DNA of 64,000 nt from Amycolatopsis sp. MtRt-6 (GTDB taxonomy: Bacteria; Actinomycetota; Actinomycetes; Mycobacteriales; Pseudonocardiaceae). Each line of letters opens with the position of its first letter. Within the stretch, counting starts at the first letter, position 1. Below the pieces are notes generated by a model. The model saw only the letters and a list, made by a program, of their open reading frames with translations, was not told the DNA's origin and searched no databases. The stretch spans positions 1-64,000 of the forward strand of contig NZ_JADWPD010000032.1 in the NCBI RefSeq assembly GCF_017308975.1, given 5' to 3'. Position numbers and translations under genes: made by a program. Below, one piece after another: positions 17,901-25,031 of this stretch.

Positions 17901-19819
17901 CCGGTGGTCCCGGAGGTGTAGATGAGGTAGGCGGGGCTGTGCGGGAAGAGCGCGCGGGGCGGGCGGTCCGCGGGCAGCCGGGCCAGCCGGCCCGCGACGG
18001 CCGGGTCGTCGAGCACGGTCACCGGCACGGCGCAGTCCGGCACGGACACGCCCGCGACGGCCAGCACGTGCGTGGCTCCGGAGCCGCCGATCATGAGGGC
18101 GGCGCGTTCCGGCGGCAGCTCGTCGTCGATCGGCAGGTAGGCCGCGCCGGCCTTGTGGATGCCGTGCAGGGCGACGATCAGGCCGGCACCGCGAGGAACG
18201 AGCACCGCCACCACGTCACCGCCGCGCACCCCGACGGAGACCAGGTGCCGGGCCAGCCGGTTCGCGTCCCGCTCCAGCTCGGCGTAGGTCAGCTCGCGCC
18301 CCCCGGCGATCACCGCGACCCGGCCGGGCGTGCGCGCGGCCTGCCGTTCGAAGAGGTCCGGCAGCGTGTCCTCGGTGAGCGGGCGCACCGGACCGGACTG
18401 CGCGGCCAGCTGCTCCCCGGTGACCAGCCCGACGTCGTGCAGCCGCACGTCCGGGTCCGCGCCGACGGTGGACAGCACCGCGGCGAGGTGTTCCAGCAGG
18501 GCGTACGCCGTCTCGCGGTCGAAGAGGTCGGTCGCGTACTCCGCGGACAGCAGCATGCCGCCGGTCGCCGGGTCCGGCCCGGCCCCGATGACCAGGTCGA
18601 ACTTGGCCACGTGCAGGTCGATCGGCTCCGGCTCGGCGCGCACGTCGCCGAGCGGGGGCAACGTGGCCGCCTCGCCGTCGCCGACCTGCAGCATCACCTG
18701 GACGAGTGGGTGCCGGCCCGGGCAGCGCGGCGGGTTCAGTGCCTCGACCAGCACCTCGAACGGGAGGTCCTGGTGGGCGTACGCGGTCAGGTCGGCCTCG
18801 CGGACCCGGTCGAGCAGCTCGGTGAAGGCGGGGTTGCCGTCCGTATCGGTGCGCAGCACCAGCGTGTTGACGAAGAAACCGACGACCCCGTCGAGCTCAC
18901 GGCCGAACCGGCCCGCTGACGGCGTGCCGATGACGACGTCGGTGCCCGCGCCGAGCCGGGTGAGCAGCGCCGCCAGGGCGGCATGGACCAGCATGAACAT
19001 CGACACGCGCCGGCGGCGGGCGAGTTCGGCGACGCGGGCGTGCGCCGCCGCGGGCAGCTCCAGCGTGACGAGGCCGCCGTGGTAGCTGGCTTCCTCGGGC
19101 CGGGACCGGTCGGCCGGCGGCGTCAGCTCGGGCGGGAGGCCGTCCAGGGTGGCCCGCCAGTGCGCGAGCTCCGCGGACATCCGGCTGCCCGGATCGTCGA
19201 GGCGGCCCAGCGTGGCGATCTGCCGTTCCGCGTACTGCCCGTAGGTCAGCGGCAGCGGCGACCACGAAGGCGCCGTGCCCGCGGCGCGGGCCCGGTAGGC
19301 GGCGGCGAGATCGTCGAGCAGCGGGCCCAGCGACACACCGTCGTAGGCGATGTGGTGCAGCAGCACCAGCAGCACGTGCTCGGCCGCCCCCACCGGGAAG
19401 AGGAACGCCCGCACGGGCGGCTCGGCGGCGAGGTCGAACGGCGTGGCGGCGGCCGCGCGGACCGCGGCGTCCAGCTCGCCGGAGGCGGTCTCCCGCACCT
19501 CCAGCGGCGGCCGCACACCGGTCAGCACCTCCTGGTAGGGCTCGTCCTCGGCGGCGGGGAAGACCGACCGCAGCGGCTCGTGCCGCTCGGCCACGTCGGC
19601 GAGTGCCCGGCGCAGGCTTTCCACGTCGAGCCGGCCGTGCAGGCGCATCGGGATCGGGACGTTGTAGGTGTCGCTCGGTCCTTCGAGCTGAGCGAGGAAC
19701 CAGAGCCGCCGCTGCGCGTAGGAGAGCGGGTAACGCCGGACGGCCGGCCCCGGTCCGGACGGAGTTTCACCGCGGCGGTCCCCCGGCAAGCCTGGAAAAT
19801 TCTGCGCGAAGCTGGTCAC
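14999..19819 (-). CDS. NRPS termination module C-A(MT)-PCP-TE, Ser-type
   Basis: 1606 residues from GTG 19819. C domain: YPLSYAQRRLWFL, HHIAYDG near 156. A domain: YTSGTTGEPKG near 640, FDVSVWELFW, NLYGPTEAAVD. The eye-aligned code D-V-W-H-F-S-L-V-D plus Lys equals the Ser code of EntF. Between A8 (VKIRGMRIEPGEIE) and A9/A10 (NGKLDR near 1250) lies an FkbM-type methyltransferase: FDVGAHVGLFSLAV near 990, LLKVDVEKSELDVLLG near 1126. KtzH of kutzneride has an analogous interrupted Ser A domain that O-methylates the side chain, so O-methylserine is the likely residue; N-methylation is the alternative. PCP LGGHSLLAV near 1305. TE GWSFGG near 1438, with His in RADHWSM at the end. It should release the finished peptide. 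Confidence 0.95.
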   Translation of the reverse strand: MTSFAQNFPGLPGDRRGETPSGPGPAVRRYPLSYAQRRLWFLAQLEGPSDTYNVPIPMRLHGRLDVESLRRALADVAERHEPLRSVFPAAEDEPYQEVLTGVRPPLEVRETASGELDAAVRAAAATPFDLAAEPPVRAFLFPVGAAEHVLLVLLHHIAYDGVSLGPLLDDLAAAYRARAAGTAPSWSPLPLTYGQYAERQIATLGRLDDPGSRMSAELAHWRATLDGLPPELTPPADRSRPEEASYHGGLVTLELPAAAHARVAELARRRRVSMFMLVHAALAALLTRLGAGTDVVIGTPSAGRFGRELDGVVGFFVNTLVLRTDTDGNPAFTELLDRVREADLTAYAHQDLPFEVLVEALNPPRCPGRHPLVQVMLQVGDGEAATLPPLGDVRAEPEPIDLHVAKFDLVIGAGPDPATGGMLLSAEYATDLFDRETAYALLEHLAAVLSTVGADPDVRLHDVGLVTGEQLAAQSGPVRPLTEDTLPDLFERQAARTPGRVAVIAGGRELTYAELERDANRLARHLVSVGVRGGDVVAVLVPRGAGLIVALHGIHKAGAAYLPIDDELPPERAALMIGGSGATHVLAVAGVSVPDCAVPVTVLDDPAVAGRLARLPADRPPRALFPHSPAYLIYTSGTTGEPKGVLVPHRAIVNRLRWMQEFYPLGEDDRVLHKTPSGFDVSVWELFWPLQTGATQVIAEPGGHRDPRYLAGLIREAGVTVAHFVPSMLRVFLDEPAARRCTGLSRVFCSGEALPPEVRDRFLELFDAGLHNLYGPTEAAVDVTAWACVPAAPGERVPIGGPVPNTALPVLDPWLRPVPVGAVGELYIAGVQLATGYHGKPAETAARFVACPFGEPGSRMYRTGDLARWRRDGTLDYLGRVDHQVKIRGMRIEPGEIENVLVRHPAITAAVVVPRDDELVGYVTVDHDTAPVLHNLARARHAGRIRPEWEQTLENGLTVAAPNDREAAFLHRELFADRQAPEPALPAAPVVFDVGAHVGLFSLAVHRAYPGATIHAVEPVPELADMLQVNVDLHEMPVRVHRAGLADKAGEATFTYYPQLSIMSGRFADREQEERLLRAYVGELPGAEADLAELLGDRLRAEHVTAPLRTLSGLIDETGVGRIDLLKVDVEKSELDVLLGVRTEHWAMIGQVLLEVHDQDDRTARVRELLTAQGFEVTETVHPMLAGTGLISVHATRPGVAGTVAPAALPPAWGDPAELEGELREAAARALPPYAVPRAIVLMDRFPVSRNGKLDRAALPRPPRPRSSSRGPASPEEEQMCALFAEVLGTTGVGPDDGFFDLGGHSLLAVQLVGRIRAETGAELGVRDVLAAPTPAGLLARREGAGHDALGTLLPLRAAGDREPLFCVAPMSALSWSYAGLAGHVPTGRPVYGLQSRLLREASAGAFPGVADQARELAAEIRAVQPHGPYHLVGWSFGGLLAHAVATELRASGEEVALLAVLDAYPVPEGAVTEPPTPAETFAMLVGRPVEDARPMAALPALPELARALRAATPALATLDDEEIEAVVRVSLGNIEAMGRHVPDRFDGPMVVFMASDKPADVPAPEVWKPYADRVESHEVRADHWSMIGPAALAEVGAVLRERLAS

Positions 19820-19926
19820 GCCGACCCCCCATGGTTAACGTCAGCATACAGACGAAAATCACCCTATTTACGGTACCGGTCGGCGTCAACGGCCGTTCCC
19901 CCATTTCCCGGATTCGATTTTGCCGT

Positions 19927-20775
19927 TCATTCGGCGGGACGATTCTGCGGCACCGGCGGACGCGGCAACCCGTAGGAGGCTTTGCGGGACGCCCGGCGCA
20001 GCGTCGCGAGCACCGCGGGACCGACCACGAGGATCGCGACCAGATTGGTGATCGCGCGGCCGGTGTCCCAGCCTGCCGTGGAGGTCAGCACGGTGAAGAC
20101 GACGAAGCGGTGGAGGTTGTCCCAGATCGGCGCGCCCGGGACGTACGAGATTTGCCCCGGGTAATAGGAAACCTCGGCACCGGTGATGAACGGCCAGAAC
20201 CACAGGTTCATCAGGAAGCCGAACAGGTACGCCACGACGACGCCGTACGCGGCGAGCATGGCGAGCTCGGCCTTGCCGGTCACCCGGCGCGGCAGGAGCC
20301 CGGCGCCCATGCCGATCCAGGCGGAGCCGAGCATCTGGAACGGCAGCCAGGGGCCGATCCCGGCGGTGAGCAACGCCGAAGCGAACATCGACGTACAGCC
20401 GAGCACGAACCCGAAGCCCGGACCGAACACGCGGCCGGCGAGCACCAGGACGAAGAACACCGTCTCGATGCCCGCGGTACCCGCGCCGAGCGGCCGGAGC
20501 GCTGCGTTCACGGCCGACAGCACGCCGAGCATCGCCAGGGCTTTCGCGTCCATCCCGCCTTCGGACAGTTCGGCCAGCACGACGATGATCAGGATCGGCA
20601 GGATCCCGACGAACACGAACGGAGCGTCGGTACCGTGCTGCGTGCTCCCCGGTTCGACCCGCACGAGCAGTGGCCAGGCGAACATCATCAGTCCGGCCAG
20701 CGATGCCAGCGTCAGCACGACGGCCGATCGGGAACCGACCCGCACCGCCTGAGCCACGCGTCCGGGCCGGCTCAC
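19927..20775 (-). CDS. ECF transporter substrate-binding S component
   Basis: 282 residues with about six hydrophobic helices and an Arg-rich C-terminal tail. GTG 20775 overlaps the ATPase stop (GTGA). As last gene after EcfT and the double ATPase it is the membrane vitamin-binding subunit. The long GLGCTSMFASAL-type glycine-rich segment and the overall architecture fit actinobacterial S components linked to secreted prenyltransferase-repeat proteins. The ligand is not directly readable; cobalamin is proposed from the neighbours. Downstream, 19820-19926 holds only the start region of the NRPS. Confidence 0.82.
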   Translation of the reverse strand: MSRPGRVAQAVRVGSRSAVVLTLASLAGLMMFAWPLLVRVEPGSTQHGTDAPFVFVGILPILIIVVLAELSEGGMDAKALAMLGVLSAVNAALRPLGAGTAGIETVFFVLVLAGRVFGPGFGFVLGCTSMFASALLTAGIGPWLPFQMLGSAWIGMGAGLLPRRVTGKAELAMLAAYGVVVAYLFGFLMNLWFWPFITGAEVSYYPGQISYVPGAPIWDNLHRFVVFTVLTSTAGWDTGRAITNLVAILVVGPAVLATLRRASRKASYGLPRPPVPQNRPAE

Positions 20776-22385
20776 GGGACCGCCGGCGTCAGAGCGGCTG
20801 CGACGTCCTCGACCGTGAGCCAGTGGCCCCCGAGGATCTTGGCCACCTGGGTGGCGAAGGCGGGCGAGCCGCCCAGCACCTCGGCGGTGGGGCCGTCGGA
20901 GACGACCTCGCCTTCGGCCATCACCACGACGCGGTCAGCGACGCTTGCGACGAACTCGACGTCGTGCGTGGCGACGACGACCGCGCGGCCCTCCCCCGCC
21001 AGCATGGCGATCATCCCCGCGAGCGCCGCCTTCGCCGTGTAGTCGAGGCCGCGGGTGGGCTCGTCGAGCAGCATGACCCGGGGCGCGGCGGACAGCTGGA
21101 CCGCCAGCACGAGCGCCAGGCGCTGCCCTTCGGACAGGTCGCGGGGATGGCGGTCGCGCGGAATGCCCGGCGCGAGCTTCGCCAGCAGGGTCTCGCACGT
21201 GCCCGGGGCGGCACCGGACTCCCGGTCCGCCGCCGCGCACTCGCCGGCCACCGTGGTCAGGTAGAGCAGGTCGCCCGCGGTCTGCGGGACCAGGCCGACC
21301 AGGCTCCGCGCCTTCGCACCGGGCAGGTCCTTCGGGTCCGTGCCGCCGGTGCGCACGACGCCGCCTTGGCGCGGCCCGGAACCCTGCAGCGCCCACAGCA
21401 GGGATGACTTGCCGGACCCGTTGCGGCCCATGACGGCGAGCACCTTGCCCGCGTGCAGGTCGAGACCGACCCCGCGCACCGCGACCGCGGTACCGTACCG
21501 GACGACCACGCCCGAGCTGGTCAGGAGCGGCTCGCCGGCCGTGCCCGCCGAGGCCCGGCGCGGCGGCGGCGCCGGCTCGAGCCCGGCCTTCAGCGGCGCC
21601 GACGCCCGGCGTGCGTCACGGACCGACATGGGCAGCGGGTCCCAGCCCGCGAGGCGGCCCAGCTGCACGATGGGCGGCGCGATCGGGGTGCGGCGCAGGA
21701 CTTCACCGGGGGTCCCGTCGAGCACCGTGCCGTCGCCCGGCACGTAGATCATCCGGTCCGCGAACGGGACGACCCGTTCCATGCGGTGCTCGGCCATCAG
21801 GACGGTCGTGCCGAGGTCCTGCACGAGCCGGGCGAGCGTGGCGAGCACCTCCTCGGCGGCGATCGGGTCGAGCGCGGACGTGGGCTCGTCCAGCACCAGC
21901 ACCTTCGGGTGCATCGTCAGCACGGAGCCGATCGCCACGCGTTGCTGCTGCCCGCCGGACAGGGACCGCAACGCGCGACGGCGCAGGTCGGCGATGCCCA
22001 GCAGATCCAGGGTTTCCTCGACGCGCCGGCGCATCACCTGCGGAGCGATGCCGAGCTGTTCCATGCCGTAGGCGAGCTCGTCCTCCACCGTGTCGGTGAC
22101 GAACCCCGCGAGCGGATCCTGCCCGACCACGCCGACGAGGTGGGCGAACTCGCGCGGCGGGCGGGCGTGGGTGGCCACCCCGTCCACCGACACGACGCCG
22201 TCCAGGTGCCCGCCGGTGAAGTGCGGGACGAGCCCGTTGATCGTGCCCAGCAGCGTCGACTTCCCGCTGCCGGTCCGGCCGGCGACGAGCACGAGCTCGC
22301 CTTCGCCGATGGTCAAGGTCACGTCCGCGAGCACCGGCTCGCCGTGCCCGTCGTACCGGAAGGTGAGGTGGTCCAGCTCGATCAT
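20772..22385 (-). CDS. ECF transporter double ATPase (EcfA-EcfA' fusion)
   Basis: 537 residues with two ABC ATPase domains in tandem. Domain 1: Walker A GRTGSGKST, signature LSGGQQQR, Walker B VLVLDEPTSALD, then HRMERV. Domain 2: Walker A GRNGSGKSS, signature LSEGQRLAL, Walker B VMLLDEPTRGLD, and the switch His in THDVEFV. ATG 22385 overlaps the EcfT stop (ATGA), which rules out longer upstream versions. It powers uptake through the T and S subunits on either side. Domain 2's signature LSEGQ is a conservative variant. Confidence 0.95.
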   Translation of the reverse strand: MIELDHLTFRYDGHGEPVLADVTLTIGEGELVLVAGRTGSGKSTLLGTINGLVPHFTGGHLDGVVSVDGVATHARPPREFAHLVGVVGQDPLAGFVTDTVEDELAYGMEQLGIAPQVMRRRVEETLDLLGIADLRRRALRSLSGGQQQRVAIGSVLTMHPKVLVLDEPTSALDPIAAEEVLATLARLVQDLGTTVLMAEHRMERVVPFADRMIYVPGDGTVLDGTPGEVLRRTPIAPPIVQLGRLAGWDPLPMSVRDARRASAPLKAGLEPAPPPRRASAGTAGEPLLTSSGVVVRYGTAVAVRGVGLDLHAGKVLAVMGRNGSGKSSLLWALQGSGPRQGGVVRTGGTDPKDLPGAKARSLVGLVPQTAGDLLYLTTVAGECAAADRESGAAPGTCETLLAKLAPGIPRDRHPRDLSEGQRLALVLAVQLSAAPRVMLLDEPTRGLDYTAKAALAGMIAMLAGEGRAVVVATHDVEFVASVADRVVVMAEGEVVSDGPTAEVLGGSPAFATQVAKILGGHWLTVEDVAAALTPAVP

Positions 22386-23491
22386 GCGGGCACTTTCTCC
22401 GTGACGGCGGTGAGCGGGGCGGGGACCGGGGTGAGCACGGCGGGCAGGGCGCCCAGCAGGACGCCCCCGAGCGGCAGCCAGGAGAGCGCCGGCCACGTCA
22501 GCACGGACGCCGCCGGTTCGAGGCCGCCCGGGTCCACGGCGGAGGTCAGGAACAGGACGGCGGCGACCGCCAGCCCGCTCCCGGCGACGAGCAGCTCGGC
22601 CAGGTGCCAGCGATCCGGGCGGTACCGCGTTCGGCGCACGCGGCGCCCGGCGAAGCGGAACCCGGTCATCGCCACGACCAGCCCCGCGACGAGGACCGGC
22701 ACCGCCAGGAACCGGGGCATCGTGCCGTCGAGGCCGGCGTAGACCCCGACGCACACCCCGAGCAGACCGGCGATCATCAGCGTGCCGGTGACCACCCGAG
22801 CCCTCGCCGCGACTTCGCCCGCGCGGCCGTACCCGCGCGAGTCCATCGACGCGGCGAGCTGCAGCGACCGGTCGAGGGCGTCCTCCAGCACCGGGATGAT
22901 GACGGTCCGCAGGGCGTGGAACCGTTTCCCGCTCTCGCCCCGCAGCTTGCGTGCCCGCCGGACCCGCAACGTGCTCTCGGCCAGCTGGGGGAACACCGAC
23001 AGCGCCACGACCAGCGCCGTGCCGATTTCGTACAGCGCGGACGGCATCGCCTTCAGCAGCCGCTTGGGGTTCGCGAGCGCGTTGGCCGCGCCGAGGCAGA
23101 TCACCATCGTCGCCAGCCGGAGGCCGTCGTAGCACCCCGCGAGCAGCGATTCGGCCGAGACGTCACCGAACAGGTGAATGCCCGCGGCCCACGCGGGCAA
23201 CGTGATCTCCGGCAGCGGCAGGATGATCGTCGTGCCTTCGCCGCCGCCGAAGACGATGCGGAAGAACACCCGGACACCGATGATCACCATGCCCAGGTAG
23301 ACGTAGATCCGGAAGGCGAGCGCCCAGGGCGCGTCGGTACGCCGGGCCACGACGACGAGGCAGGCTACGGCCAGGATCGTCAGCAGGATCCACGGGTTCG
23401 TGGTGCGGCTCGCCGCCACCGCGAGTCCCAGCGTCCAGACCCACCAGGCCGCCGGGTGCAGATCGCGGGGCAGGAAGTAACCGGCGGGCAT
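22382..23491 (-). CDS. ecfT: ECF transporter transmembrane T component
   Basis: 369-residue CbiQ-family membrane protein. The cytoplasmic coupling region carries the two Arg motifs (RRARKLRG and MDSRGYGR) that contact the ATPases. The C-terminus adds further membrane segments, making it longer than minimal EcfT proteins (about 260). Its ATG directly follows the stop of the membrane-anchored DUF4430-like gene, and it overlaps the ATPase gene, so the four genes form one translational unit. Confidence 0.93.
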   Translation of the reverse strand: MPAGYFLPRDLHPAAWWVWTLGLAVAASRTTNPWILLTILAVACLVVVARRTDAPWALAFRIYVYLGMVIIGVRVFFRIVFGGGEGTTIILPLPEITLPAWAAGIHLFGDVSAESLLAGCYDGLRLATMVICLGAANALANPKRLLKAMPSALYEIGTALVVALSVFPQLAESTLRVRRARKLRGESGKRFHALRTVIIPVLEDALDRSLQLAASMDSRGYGRAGEVAARARVVTGTLMIAGLLGVCVGVYAGLDGTMPRFLAVPVLVAGLVVAMTGFRFAGRRVRRTRYRPDRWHLAELLVAGSGLAVAAVLFLTSAVDPGGLEPAASVLTWPALSWLPLGGVLLGALPAVLTPVPAPLTAVTEKVPA

Positions 23492-24433
23492 CTAGGTTTT
23501 CCCGGCCCGGTTCCGGCGGCGCGCGGTCAGCCAGATCGCCGAGCTCAGCAGGATCAGCACGCCGCCTGCCGCCCACGGTGCGTAGGCACCGGCCCCGGAC
23601 TCTTCCCGGGCCGTTTCGGCGACGTCCTGGGCGTTCTCCGCGCCGGTGAACGCGGCGTTGCCCGCCGGGTCGTCCGCGGTCGGCTTCGCACCGGGTCTCG
23701 GCTTGGGTGGCGGCAGGGCGGTGCCGCCGGCGGGGGCGGGACCGGTCGTCGGCACGGAACCGGATCGTCCGGGTTCGGCCACGGGCCCCGGCTGCGCCCC
23801 CGCCGCCCCGGGCTCCTGCCGCACGTTCGGGTCGTTCGCCGCCGGCGGAGGTTCGTCCGGAGATTGGCACGGCCGGCCGGACGTGCCCGGCCGGACCGCG
23901 GCCACGCGCGGTTTCGGGTTGGCGCCGGCGGGCGCGTTCAGGGAGAACGACCAGCCCTCGAAACCACCGGGGACGAACTCACGGTTCTTCGCTCCCCATT
24001 GGCTGTACTCCCACTGGCAGTTGTTGCCCGCGTGCCAGTACGACCAGTAGCCGGCGGGCGGTGGAGTGTCCAAACAGGACTCCCGGTATCCCGCACGCCC
24101 CTGGAGCGGCAGTTCCTCGGTCGCCGACGGCCGGTTTTCGATCCGGCAGACGAACGCCTCGCCCCAGCGCTGCAGGCCGGCGATCTGGAAACCCGCGCCC
24201 TTGAGCGCGTCCAGCCCGGTGCCGGGCGCGGTCCGCGGATCGCAGCGCACGATCGTCGTGCCGCCCAGTTGCTGGAAGTCCACGACGACGGTCACTCCGG
24301 TGTCGTCCGGGCAGAACCCGGGACGTCCCTTGGTCCGGTCGATCGCCGCGGCGGTGGGCAGCATCGGGGTGAAGCCGGCCATTGCCGTGGCGGCCGCCAC
24401 GGCAATGGCCAGCCGGGTGCTGGTCCTCCTCAT
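23492..24433 (-). CDS. Secreted, membrane-anchored DUF4430/SCO2322-like protein
   Basis: 313 residues. Signal peptide (MRRTSTRLAIAVAAATAMA then TAAA), a globular domain to about 165, a Pro/Ala/Gly-rich stalk, one membrane helix (YAPWAAGGVLILLSSAIWL) and a basic tail. The domain has GLDALKGAGFQI, YWSYWHAG and GFEGWSFSL, which by eye resemble the small C-terminal domain (DUF4430) of transcobalamin/intrinsic factor. Paired with the smaller paralog just upstream (7-base gap) and placed directly before EcfT, it probably presents ligand to the transporter from outside. Confidence 0.8.
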   Translation of the reverse strand: MRRTSTRLAIAVAAATAMAGFTPMLPTAAAIDRTKGRPGFCPDDTGVTVVVDFQQLGGTTIVRCDPRTAPGTGLDALKGAGFQIAGLQRWGEAFVCRIENRPSATEELPLQGRAGYRESCLDTPPPAGYWSYWHAGNNCQWEYSQWGAKNREFVPGGFEGWSFSLNAPAGANPKPRVAAVRPGTSGRPCQSPDEPPPAANDPNVRQEPGAAGAQPGPVAEPGRSGSVPTTGPAPAGGTALPPPKPRPGAKPTADDPAGNAAFTGAENAQDVAETAREESGAGAYAPWAAGGVLILLSSAIWLTARRRNRAGKT

Positions 24434-24440
24434 CCGGCGG

Positions 24441-25031
24441 TCAGCCGATCGCCGGGTTGCGCGGAGTCACCTCGGGCGGCGGGTTGGTCGTCGGGGTGTG
24501 GTTCAGGGAGAACGACCAGCCCTCGAACCCACCGGGGATCACGTTGCGGGCCGTGGCGCCGGAGTTGCTGTAGGTCCAGGTGGTGCCGGATCCGTCGGCG
24601 TACCAATAACCCCAGTACGCTTCCCCGGGCGGGGTGTTCACGCACGCTTCGTGGTAGGTCGGGTTGGAGTTGCGCGGGATGTCCTCGGTCGCCGTCGGGC
24701 GGCCCTCGATCCGGCACACGGCCTGGAACCCCCACCGGATCGTGCCGACGATGGAGATGCCGGCGTCCTGGAGGGCCTTGATGCCGGTCCGCGCGGTGCC
24801 CGGGCTGGCGTTCGGCGAACACCGGGTGATCGTCGGTGCGGCGACCCCGCCGTTGCCGTCGAGTTCCTGGAAGTCGACGACGATCGTGACGCCGGTCAGC
24901 GCGTCCGATCCGGTGCAGATCCCGGCGTAGCCCTTCGTCGGGTCCACGGCTCCGGCCGGCCCGGCGGCCGCGATGGCCGTTCCGCCCAGCAGCGCCACTC
25001 CGGCTGCAATGGTCATGAACCGTTTCCTCAT
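24441..25031 (-). CDS. Secreted DUF4430/SCO2322-like protein
   Basis: 196 residues: signal peptide MRKRFMTIAAGVALLGG ending near PAGA, then a single domain homologous over its length to the neighbouring protein (VTIVVDFQEL, GIKALQDAGISI, YWGYWYADG, GGFEGWSFSLN) but with no stalk or membrane anchor. ATG 25031 overlaps the stop of the prenyltransferase-repeat gene (ATGA). It may act as the soluble cap that closes over a ligand held by that protein. Confidence 0.8.
   Translation of the reverse strand: MRKRFMTIAAGVALLGGTAIAAAGPAGAVDPTKGYAGICTGSDALTGVTIVVDFQELDGNGGVAAPTITRCSPNASPGTARTGIKALQDAGISIVGTIRWGFQAVCRIEGRPTATEDIPRNSNPTYHEACVNTPPGEAYWGYWYADGSGTTWTYSNSGATARNVIPGGFEGWSFSLNHTPTTNPPPEVTPRNPAIG

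Noticed and set aside
1..19819. MbtH-like gene for the NRPS cluster
   Set aside because: No short frame with the MbtH pattern was found; it may lie beyond the left edge.
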